Of a stretch of 64,000 nt of DNA, positions 16,911-24,122 are shown piece by piece (the stretch's first letter is position 1; each line of letters opens with the position of its first letter). The notes under the pieces were generated by a model that made no database searches, had not been told where the DNA came from, and worked only from the letters and a program-made list of their open reading frames with translations. This DNA is from Thiobacillus sp. (GTDB taxonomy: Bacteria; Pseudomonadota; Gammaproteobacteria; Burkholderiales; Thiobacillaceae), in NCBI GenBank assembly GCA_011391285.1, contig JAABQU010000111.1, positions 1 through 64,000 on the forward strand. Reading direction: 5' to 3'. A program made the translations under genes and the position numbers.

Positions 16911-18284
16911 TCAGAATGGCAGCGCCAGGTTGGGCTCGGCCTGGTGAATCACACGGCGGAAATCAGCCTGGATCCGTTCCAGCGCCTCCGCATTGTCGGC
17001 TTCGAAGCGCAGCACGATCACCGGAGTGGTGTTCGAGGGCCGCGCGAGTCCGAAGCCGTCGGCGTATTCGACTCTCAAGCCGTCGAGCGTGATGATTTCC
17101 TGGGCGCCGGGGAAGCTCGCTGTTTTCTGCAGCCGATCCATCAGCGCGTAATGCTCGCCCTCAGCCATCTTGATGTTGAGCTCGGGCGTGTTGATGGTGT
17201 CGGGCAGGCCGTGCAGGGTGGCGTTGATGTCGGCCTGCTTGCTCAGATATTCGAGCAGGCGCGCACCGGCATAGAGGCCGTCGTCGAAGCCGAACCAGCG
17301 TTCCTTGAAGAACACGTGGCCGGACATCTCGCCGGCCAGCAGCGCGCCGGTTTCCTTCATTTTCGCCTTGATGAAGCTGTGGCCAGTCTTCCACAAGAGC
17401 GGGCGGCCGCCGCGTTCGCGGATCCAGCCGAACAGCTTGCGCGTCGACTTGACGTCGAAAATGATTTCGGCGCCGGGGTTGCGCGAGAGCACGTCGTCGG
17501 CGAACAGCATCAGCTGGCGGTCGGGGAAGATGATGCTGCCGTCCTTGGTGACCACGCCGAGGCGGTCGCCGTCGCCGTCGAAGGCCAGGCCGATCTCGGC
17601 ATCGCTGGTCTTCAGCGCGGCGATCAGGTCCTGCAGGTTTTTCGGCTGCGAGGGATCGGGATGGTGGTTGGGGAAATTGCCGTCGACCTCGCAGAACAGT
17701 TCCTCCACCTGGCAGCCCATGTCGCGATACAGCTTGGGGGCGAACGCGCCGGGCACGCCGTTGCCGCAGTCGACGATGATCTTCATCGGGCGCGCGAGCT
17801 TCACGTCGGAGACGATGCGCGTGAGGTATTCGCTGGCGATGTCGTATTCGCGGTAGCTGCCGTCGCCATGCGCGAGGTCGTTGTTGACCAGCCGCTCGCG
17901 CAGCTTCTGGATGCTGTCACCCGACAGGGTTTCGCCACCGAGCACCATTTTCAGGCCGTTGTAGTCGGGCGGGTTGTGGCTGCCGGTGACCATCACCGCG
18001 CTGTTCGTCTTCAATTGATACGCCGCGAAATAGGTCATCGGCGTCGCGACCATGCCGAGGTCGACTACCCCGATGCCGGCCTTGCGGATGCCGCGTGCGA
18101 GGGCGGCGGCCATGTCGGGCCCCGACAGGCGGCCGTCGCGGCCGATGCAGATTTCGGTCTGGCCGCGAGCGACGGCCTCGGAACCGATGGCGTGGCCGAT
18201 GGCCTCGACGATCTCGGCCGTGAAGGACTGTCCGACGATGCCGCGGATGTCGTAGGCCTTGAAGATTTCCTTGGGGTATTCCAC
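16911..18284 (-). CDS. algC: Phosphomannomutase/phosphoglucomutase (AlgC-type)
   Basis: A 457-residue alpha-D-phosphohexomutase making mannose 1-phosphate or glucose 1-phosphate for exopolysaccharide and LPS sugars. The N-terminus has IFKAYDIRGIVG (7-18). The phosphoserine loop is VTGSHNPPDYNGLKM (about 99-113), the metal loop DGDGDRLGV (about 236-244), the sugar loop GEMSGHVFF (about 318-326) and the phosphate loop RPSNTTPVIVLRFEA near 413. The set matches Pseudomonas AlgC. It adds a bifunctional enzyme to the glucose-type Pgm at 3584. Confidence 0.95.
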   Translation of the reverse strand: MEYPKEIFKAYDIRGIVGQSFTAEIVEAIGHAIGSEAVARGQTEICIGRDGRLSGPDMAAALARGIRKAGIGVVDLGMVATPMTYFAAYQLKTNSAVMVTGSHNPPDYNGLKMVLGGETLSGDSIQKLRERLVNNDLAHGDGSYREYDIASEYLTRIVSDVKLARPMKIIVDCGNGVPGAFAPKLYRDMGCQVEELFCEVDGNFPNHHPDPSQPKNLQDLIAALKTSDAEIGLAFDGDGDRLGVVTKDGSIIFPDRQLMLFADDVLSRNPGAEIIFDVKSTRKLFGWIRERGGRPLLWKTGHSFIKAKMKETGALLAGEMSGHVFFKERWFGFDDGLYAGARLLEYLSKQADINATLHGLPDTINTPELNIKMAEGEHYALMDRLQKTASFPGAQEIITLDGLRVEYADGFGLARPSNTTPVIVLRFEADNAEALERIQADFRRVIHQAEPNLALPF

Positions 18285-18340
18285 AACGCACTCCCTGATT
18301 GGCTATGCGTCGATTCTACCTGTCGGGCGTGAAATGAGCG

Positions 18341-19318
18341 CTACCACGCCCTGTTGTTGAAATGCTGCATCAGGCGCTGCGACAGCCAGTCAAGGCGGCC
18401 GGGGAAGGGGCCGGACGGAAAGGCGACGTGGCCGCCCGTGTCGGGCTGCTCCAGGGTAACGGCGAGCGAGACGTCGGCCGCTGTCGGCAACGCCCAGGCC
18501 GGCAGGAAAGGATCGTTTTTCGCGTTGATGACCAGGGTGGGCACGGCGATGGACTTGAGCAAAGGCTTGGACGACACGCGTAACCAGTAGTCCTCGGCAT
18601 CGCGGAATCCATGCAGCAGGGCAGTGACCAAGGTGTCGAATTCGCGGAAGGTGGTGGCCGCTGCAATGGCCTTCGCATCGAGCACCCCGGGGAAGCGTGT
18701 GGCCTTGCGCAAGGCTTTGGCCTTGAGGGTGAGCAGAAAACGCGCGGTGTAGACACGGCGATTGAAGCCGCGGTCGAGCGTGTGGCCGGCCGCCGTCAGA
18801 TCGAGCGGTGCCGACACCGCGGCGGCACGTTCGACGACTGCACACGCAGTGGCACCCTGTTCGCCCAGCCATTTCAGCAAGGCATTGCCGCCGAGCGAGA
18901 CGCCGACCGCGTAGACCGGCGAATCGGAGTGTTGCGACTTGACATGGTGCAGGATGAGCTCGATATCGTCGCTGTCGCCGGCGAAATAGGCGCGCGGCAG
19001 ACGGTTGTCTTCGCCCGAGCAGCCGCGGAAATGCGCCGCCACGCCGTGCCAGCCGCGTGCCTTGACTTGGGCCATGAGGTCGCGCGCGTAGTGGCTGTCG
19101 GCACTGCCCTCCAGGCCATGGAACAGCAACATGACCGGGGCGGCGGGCGGGCCGTCGACCCAGTCGAAATCGAGAAAATCGCCATCCGGCAATTCCAGCC
19201 GCTCGCGCCGGTATCTGATCGGCGGGACGCGGAGGAACAGGCTGCTGTAGATGGTCTGCAGGTGGCCGCCGGGCAACCAGACTGGAGCGCGATAGGGGGA
19301 AGCGTGCGGGGAGTGCAT
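18341..19318 (-). CDS. yheT: YheT-like alpha/beta hydrolase (UPF0017)
   Basis: A 325-residue hydrolase. It opens with the family signature WLPGGHLQTIY near 14-24. LLFHGLEGSADSHYAR near 65-80 provides the oxyanion part, the nucleophile elbow GVSLGGNALLKW lies near 143-154, and an Asp/His pair lies in the C-terminal third (NAKNDPFLP and TGGHVAFPSG). The family is widespread but its substrate is unsettled, with esterase activity assumed. It stands alone between the hexomutase and an NTF2-like gene, all on the minus strand. Confidence 0.92.
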   Translation of the reverse strand: MHSPHASPYRAPVWLPGGHLQTIYSSLFLRVPPIRYRRERLELPDGDFLDFDWVDGPPAAPVMLLFHGLEGSADSHYARDLMAQVKARGWHGVAAHFRGCSGEDNRLPRAYFAGDSDDIELILHHVKSQHSDSPVYAVGVSLGGNALLKWLGEQGATACAVVERAAAVSAPLDLTAAGHTLDRGFNRRVYTARFLLTLKAKALRKATRFPGVLDAKAIAAATTFREFDTLVTALLHGFRDAEDYWLRVSSKPLLKSIAVPTLVINAKNDPFLPAWALPTAADVSLAVTLEQPDTGGHVAFPSGPFPGRLDWLSQRLMQHFNNRAW

Positions 19319-19356
19319 GGCGTCGTTGAGCCAAGCGCGGATTCGCGCGCCTCGCC

Positions 19357-19788
19357 TCAGTGCAGGACGACCGGAGGGGTGCGCGCAGGCGGCGTGCCGC
19401 CGACGTGGAGTGGCGAGGCGTGGTGCAGCACCAAGCGCCAGCCGTTGTCTTCCCTGCGGTAGACATTGGTCGCCAGGATGGGCGGGCGAGGCTCGGTTTC
19501 ATGGCCGATGATGAGGTATTCGCGCACTATGCGGATGACCTGGGCGGCCTCGCGCATTTCGTGCACGGTCTCGATCTGCACGCGGAACTGGCCGGCCGCC
19601 TCGAACATGCTGCGCCAGCCTTCCGCCACCGCCGCGTGTCCGTTCAGCGGCGCGGACAGCGGGTGGATGCAGGCGATACTGTCATCGTTGCCCCACACTG
19701 CCATCATGGCGTCGAGCGAGCGTGCCTCGAATGCGGCGTAGAACGCCGCTTCGGCAGCTTCGGGTGTGGGAAAAGCGGGGTCGGACAT
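19357..19788 (-). CDS. NTF2-like/SnoaL-type small protein (DUF4440-like)
   Basis: A 143-residue cone-fold protein. AEAAFYAAFEARSLDAMMAVW (9-29) is the first helix, CIHPLSAPLNGHAAVAEGW (37-55) includes the usual His and G, and the C-terminal strands hold GWRLVLHHASP. The ATG at 19788 follows GGAG. Members include enzymes and binding proteins, and no function can be given. It sits 38 bp downstream from the YheT start on the same strand. Confidence 0.8.
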   Translation of the reverse strand: MSDPAFPTPEAAEAAFYAAFEARSLDAMMAVWGNDDSIACIHPLSAPLNGHAAVAEGWRSMFEAAGQFRVQIETVHEMREAAQVIRIVREYLIIGHETEPRPPILATNVYRREDNGWRLVLHHASPLHVGGTPPARTPPVVLH

Positions 19789-19874
19789 GGTGCTCCGTGT
19801 GCTTGGGATGTCCCGCATCGTGTCAGCGGGACAGGCAGATTGTTGATCCGATTAGCCCGCTCGGGGCCGGGATG

Positions 19875-20078
19875 TCAGTGATGACCGCCGCTGGGACGGC
19901 CTTTCAGCCGATAGAGCGTGCCGCAATAGGGGCACAGCGCTTCGCCGCTTGCTTCGATGGCGAGGTACACGCGCGGGTGGGCATTCCAGTCCGCGTGCTG
20001 CGGCATCGGGCAGTGAAGCGGCAGATCGCTTTCAGTGACCTCGATGTCGCGCCGCGTATTGTTGGTCTGCTGGGTCAT
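19875..20078 (-). CDS. Small zinc-finger protein (zf-CHCC, NDUFS6-like)
   Basis: A 67-residue protein with a Cys/His set at CPMPQHADWNAHPRVYLAI and a later CPYCG. That is C-x-x-x-x-H plus CxxC, the pattern of the zf-CHCC domain also found in complex I subunit NDUFS6. It follows ilvE by 12 bp on the same strand, a gene pair common in betaproteobacteria. The bacterial role is not established. Confidence 0.88.
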   Translation of the reverse strand: MTQQTNNTRRDIEVTESDLPLHCPMPQHADWNAHPRVYLAIEASGEALCPYCGTLYRLKGRPSGGHH

Positions 20079-20090
20079 CGCGGGTCTTGC

Positions 20091-21014
20091 CTATTTGACC
20101 GGCGTGAGCCAGTCGGTGTGCTTCGCTGCGCGGCCATGCACGCAGTCGAAATACATCGCCTGCAGCCTGGCGGTGATGGGGCCACGCGTGCCTTCGCCGA
20201 TGGCGCGGTTGTCGAGTTCACGGATCGGCGTGACCTCGGCGGCGGTGCCGGTGAAGAAGGCTTCGTCAGCGGAATAAACTTCGTCCCGCGTGATGCGTTT
20301 TTCGATCACCTGCAGGCCGATTTCGCCGGCCAACTGGATGATGGTGTCGCGAGTGATACCTTCCAGCGCGGCTGTGAGGTCGGGCGTGTAGAGCTTGCCG
20401 TTGCGGATCATGAAGAAGTTCTCGCCCGAACCTTCGGCGACAAAGCCGTCGACGTCGAGCAGCAGCGCCTCGTCGTAACCGTCTGTCTCGGCTTCCTTGT
20501 GGGCGAGGATCGAATTGATGTAGTTGCCGTTGGCCTTGGCCTTGCACATGGTTATGTTCACATGGTGGCGCGAGAACGAGCTGGTCTTGACGCGAATGCC
20601 GTTGTCCAGCGCTTCCTGCCCCAGATACGCGCCCCACGGCCAGGCGGCGACGATGACGTGCACCGAAAGGTTCTTCGCCGAGATGCCCATCGCTTCCGCA
20701 CCGTAGAAGGCCATCGGACGCAGGTAACCGGATTCGAGCTTGTTTTCGCGCACCACGGTGCGCTGCGCTTCGGAAATCGTCGCCTTGTCGAACGGCAGTT
20801 TCATGCCGAGGATATGGGCGGAGCGGAACAGCCGGTCGGTGTGCTCCTGAAGGCGGAAGATTGCCGTGCCCTGTTCGGCCTTGTAGGCACGCACGCCCTC
20901 GAAGACGCCCATGCCGTAGTGCAGGGTGTGGGTGAGGACGTGGGTGGTGGCGTCGCGCCAAGGGACGAGCTTGCCGTCGTACCAGATGACGCCATCGCGG
21001 TCGGCCATGGACAT
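20091..21014 (-). CDS. ilvE: Branched-chain amino acid aminotransferase
   Basis: A 307-residue fold-type IV PLP aminotransferase for the last step of valine, isoleucine and leucine synthesis. It shows HYGMGVFEGVRAY (about 33-45) and KAKANGNYINSILAHKEA (about 156-173), in which the second Lys aligns with the PLP lysine of E. coli IlvE. VDGFVAEGSGENFFMI lies near 187-202, and TGTAAEVTPI near the end binds phosphate. Start at ATG 21014 (AAGAGA upstream); 21008 is possible. Length matches the family. Confidence 0.96.
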   Translation of the reverse strand: MSMADRDGVIWYDGKLVPWRDATTHVLTHTLHYGMGVFEGVRAYKAEQGTAIFRLQEHTDRLFRSAHILGMKLPFDKATISEAQRTVVRENKLESGYLRPMAFYGAEAMGISAKNLSVHVIVAAWPWGAYLGQEALDNGIRVKTSSFSRHHVNITMCKAKANGNYINSILAHKEAETDGYDEALLLDVDGFVAEGSGENFFMIRNGKLYTPDLTAALEGITRDTIIQLAGEIGLQVIEKRITRDEVYSADEAFFTGTAAEVTPIRELDNRAIGEGTRGPITARLQAMYFDCVHGRAAKHTDWLTPVK

Positions 21015-21120
21015 GGTGAAATTCTCTTAACGTAATGGAAAACGCCGATTTTACCGGAATCCGGCCGCGGCGAGGCGGCCGCTTTATGGCACGATGCGGC
21101 CGCACAACAGGAGATCGAAC

Positions 21121-21873
21121 ATGCCATGGAAAGGGATATTGCTGGCGCTGTGGCTGGCGCCGCTGGCGGGCTGCGCCGAGCCGGCGCGGGTCGACTACGA
21201 CTATTACCTGCTGGCGCTCGCCGTGGCGCCGGCCTTCTGCGAGGACGACCCGCAGCGCAAGCAGGGCTATGCGCAATGTAAGGCGCTATCCGAGGCCGGG
21301 TTTGCTGCGATGCCGCTGACCCTGCACGGATTGTGGCCGAACCGCCTCGACCGCAAGCATCCGGCCTGGTGCGGGGGCGAGACCCGCGGCGCGTTCTGCA
21401 GTCTGCCGCCGCTTAGGCTGTCGGCCGCCACGCGCGTGCGGCTGGACCGGGCGATGCCGGCTGCAGCGGACTGCCTGGACCGCTACCAATGGGCCAAGCA
21501 CGGCAGCTGCTCTGGACTCGCCGAGGCCGAGTATTTTGCCGCCTCGGCCGCGCTCACCGAACGCGTCAACCGCGCGATCGGCGGCGAGATTGCGCGGCAC
21601 GCAGGCCGTGAAGTCAGTCTCGCCTTCCTGCGCGAAGCCTTGTCCAAGGCCGACCCGGCCCTGACAGATGCCGTGACCTTCGACTGCCGCACACCGCGCA
21701 CGCCCGATCCGGCCAAGCGTCGTCCCATGCTGCGCGAGGTGCGGGTGGTTTTCGAGCGTGATCCGGCAACCGGGGCGCCGGGGCAGCCGCTTCCGTTCAC
21801 CCAGGCGGGCGTCAGGCATTACAACTCGGGGTGTCCGCAGGGCAGGGCCTACGTCGATACGCCGCTGGATTGA
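21121..21873 (+). CDS. RNase T2-family lipoprotein
   Basis: A 250-residue secreted ribonuclease-like protein. The signal peptide ends in LAGC (Cys about 17), predicting a lipid anchor. Both catalytic segments are present: LTLHGLWP near 68-75 (CAS I, first His) and YQWAKHGSCSGL near 122-133 (CAS II with Glu replaced by Ala or Lys but the second His kept). Six or more cysteines could form the family disulfides. AGGAG precedes the ATG at 21121. It likely degrades RNA in the periplasm, as E. coli RNase I does. Confidence 0.9.
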   Translation: MPWKGILLALWLAPLAGCAEPARVDYDYYLLALAVAPAFCEDDPQRKQGYAQCKALSEAGFAAMPLTLHGLWPNRLDRKHPAWCGGETRGAFCSLPPLRLSAATRVRLDRAMPAAADCLDRYQWAKHGSCSGLAEAEYFAASAALTERVNRAIGGEIARHAGREVSLAFLREALSKADPALTDAVTFDCRTPRTPDPAKRRPMLREVRVVFERDPATGAPGQPLPFTQAGVRHYNSGCPQGRAYVDTPLD

Positions 21874-21879
21874 GGGAGA

Positions 21880-22548
21880 TCAGGGCGTGTTGATGCGAAC
21901 GAATTCGGGGAAGTAATCCGCCCGCACGATATAGGTGCCGTCGCAGTTGTACGACGCGCGCACGATGCCCTCGGACAGCGAAATCGCGGCATTGCGCAGG
22001 TAATAGCCTTCGATGCTGCGCAGCACGTTGAAGCTTTGCACGATTTCGTCGATGCGTTCGGCTGCCAGCGGTTGCCAACTGGCGCGTTCCTCGTCCATCA
22101 GCTTGAGCCAGTGGGCGGGCAGGTAATGCCGCAACGGGCCGCTCTGGATCATCGCGCGCACCCAGGCGATGGTGCGGATTTTTTCCTCATACGGCACCGC
22201 AACGAAGTGCCGCGCGGTGTAGCCCGGCTTCACCAGGTCCTCGGCATCGTGTACCTCGTAGGCGAAGGGATTGAAAACTGACTCGGTGCGCACTTCAGAA
22301 CTGTTGAAACCGATGTAGATCGCGTACACGCCAGTGTCGCGCAACAGCGCGGCGCAAGCTTGCAGCACCTCGCCGGCAACATGGTCGAGTCGCGATTGCT
22401 GGCGCGGGCGCAGGGGAACGGTTTCGCGCAGGCTGGGGTCGCCCTTGATGCTGACAAACGGCGTGTCGGCGGGCAGCCCGAACGCGCCCACGATGGGTTC
22501 GTGCAGCAAACAGACATTGGCGTCGGCGACGGGGCTGGCTGGATTCAT
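21880..22548 (-). CDS. Hypothetical protein downstream of the DsrC-like gene
   Basis: A 222-residue soluble protein I do not recognise. It has no signal or membrane segment. The middle (about 80-150) mixes strands and helices with GFNSSEVRTESVFNPFAYEVHDAEDLV-type sequence, split by acidic residues. The C-terminal region has RSIEGYYLRNAAISL. It lies 27 bp after the DsrC-like gene on the same strand, so it may share its transcript. Its C-terminus converges with the RNase T2 gene. Confidence 0.7.
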   Translation of the reverse strand: MNPASPVADANVCLLHEPIVGAFGLPADTPFVSIKGDPSLRETVPLRPRQQSRLDHVAGEVLQACAALLRDTGVYAIYIGFNSSEVRTESVFNPFAYEVHDAEDLVKPGYTARHFVAVPYEEKIRTIAWVRAMIQSGPLRHYLPAHWLKLMDEERASWQPLAAERIDEIVQSFNVLRSIEGYYLRNAAISLSEGIVRASYNCDGTYIVRADYFPEFVRINTP

Positions 22549-22575
22549 CCCGTCATTGTCGCATTGCCGGCTGGC

Positions 22576-22887
22576 CTACAGATACGCCTTGGCCTCCTCG
22601 CCCGGATTGGGCAGGCCGGCAACCCGCCACGCCTCGCGCGCGCCGGGAAACAGGTGCTGCATGCAGTCGGCGCTTTGCCCGGTCAGATGGCACACATGGC
22701 TCAGTGCGGTGACGCTGCCGTGCTTTGCAAATTCGCGCCGCAAGGCGTGCAAAAGAGCCAGCTGCAATTCGCTGAGATGGCCCAGTCCGTCGTTGCGGGC
22801 GACTTGTTCGGCCAGACCTTCACTCCACATGGCCGGGTCGATCAGAAAACCGTCAGGGTCGAAGATGGCGGTGCCGGGCGTGTTCAT
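22576..22887 (-). CDS. DsrC/TusE-like protein lacking both C-terminal cysteines
   Basis: A 103-residue protein of the DsrC/TusE/RspA family. It starts FDPDGFLIDPAMWSEGLAE (9-27), then a helical core, then LFPGAREAWRVAGLPNP (79-95), which aligns with the DsrC stretch ending GLPKP. DsrC has one Cys about ten residues before its end (here Trp87) and another at the penultimate position (here the tail is EEAKAYL). Two other Cys (66, 75) lie elsewhere. So it cannot act as a persulfide carrier in the DsrC manner and fits the RspA-type regulatory group (established naming, from memory). AGGAG precedes the ATG at 22887. Confidence 0.85.
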   Translation of the reverse strand: MNTPGTAIFDPDGFLIDPAMWSEGLAEQVARNDGLGHLSELQLALLHALRREFAKHGSVTALSHVCHLTGQSADCMQHLFPGAREAWRVAGLPNPGEEAKAYL

Positions 22888-23022
22888 GACTGGCTCCTGG
22901 AAAGCTTCGGTAAGAGTAGGTATAGCATCCCGCCGGGAATCGGCCAGACCCGGTTTTTCGAAGTGGGTCGCGTCGACCATAGGCCAGCTGCGCCGCGGGC
23001 GGTGGATGGCAGCCTGTGGTGT

Positions 23023-24057
23023 TCAGGCGCTGCCGAGTTGGGCCACCAGCTTGCGCACCGGCGCCGGCAGGGCGGCATCGAGCGCATCGGCCGGCGGCAG
23101 CCAGATCTGTCCGGGCAAGGTGGCTCGACGCGGTGCGAGCTCGACCCGGATGGGAAGGATGTGCAGCCTGAAGTGGGTGAAGCTGTGGCTCAGTTGGGGC
23201 CATGCCTGTTGCGTCTGCGCGGTGAAGCCGAAGCGGTCGCGGCAATGGCTGGCAGGGTCGTCGTCAAGCCCGAGTTCGGGCAGGCTCCACATGCCGCCCC
23301 ACACGCCGCGTGCCGGGCGTTTTTCCAGCATCAGTTCGCCGCGGTCGAGCAGCAGCAGCATCTGGACCTGTCTTTCGGGCAGGGTCTTTCTGGGGCGGGG
23401 CGTGGGCAACTCCGTGATTCGATGCTGCGTGAACGCAACGCAATCGGTGCTGACCGGGCAGTCGCAACAGACCGGCTGGCTGCGGCTGCAGACGAGTGCG
23501 CCGAGGTCCATCACCCCCTGGGTATAGGCTTCGATGGCAGTGTGCGGCAGATGCGATTCCGCCAGTTGCCACAGCGCGCTTTCGATTTTCTTGTCGCCCG
23601 GCCAGCCGGCTATGCCGCCGTGGCGCGCCAGCACACGTTTGACGTTGCCATCGAGAATGGCGGCGCGCTGGCCGAATGCCAGCGCGGCAATGGCAGCTGC
23701 GGTAGAACGTCCGATGCCAGGCAGCTGCGCGATGAGGTCAGCGCTGGCGGGAAACCTTCCTCCATGCCGGGCGGCCAGGGCGCGTGCCGCGGCGTGCAGG
23801 TTGCGCGCGCGGCTGTAGTAGCCGAGACCGCTCCATAGTGCGAGCACCGTGTCCTCGTGCGCGGCAGCGAGGCTCGGCAGGTCGGGGAAGCGCGCGACAA
23901 AGCGCTCGAAGTAGGGAATGACGGTGGCGACCTGGGTCTGCTGCAGCATGATTTCAGACAACCAGATGCGGTAGGGGTCGCGCGTGCCCTGCCAGGGCAG
24001 GGTGTGGCGGCCGTGGCGCTGTTGCCAGCGGACGATGCGGGATGCAAATGAATTCAC
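23023..24057 (-). CDS. mutY: A/G-specific adenine DNA glycosylase
   Basis: A 344-residue base-excision enzyme removing adenine opposite 8-oxoguanine. It has the helix-hairpin-helix with LPGIGRSTAAAIAALAFG near 113-130 and the catalytic Asp in LDGNVKRVL near 137. The iron-sulfur cluster motif C-x6-C-x2-C-x5-C lies at about 191-207. A C-terminal NUDIX-like domain reads the oxidised base (GVWGGMWSLPELG near 245-257). All features match full-length MutY. It runs towards the DsrC-like gene with a 135-bp gap. Confidence 0.96.
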   Translation of the reverse strand: MNSFASRIVRWQQRHGRHTLPWQGTRDPYRIWLSEIMLQQTQVATVIPYFERFVARFPDLPSLAAAHEDTVLALWSGLGYYSRARNLHAAARALAARHGGRFPASADLIAQLPGIGRSTAAAIAALAFGQRAAILDGNVKRVLARHGGIAGWPGDKKIESALWQLAESHLPHTAIEAYTQGVMDLGALVCSRSQPVCCDCPVSTDCVAFTQHRITELPTPRPRKTLPERQVQMLLLLDRGELMLEKRPARGVWGGMWSLPELGLDDDPASHCRDRFGFTAQTQQAWPQLSHSFTHFRLHILPIRVELAPRRATLPGQIWLPPADALDAALPAPVRKLVAQLGSA

Positions 24058-24122
24058 CCCGGCAGGGTAACCGGGGTGAAGGGGTGAATCAATGGAGCTG
24101 CTTTATTACCGGAGACGTTATT

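Noticed and set aside
16806..18332. A 508-codon open frame antisense to the AlgC-type gene
   Set aside because: It mirrors the coding strand of a complete enzyme and has no recognisable motif.
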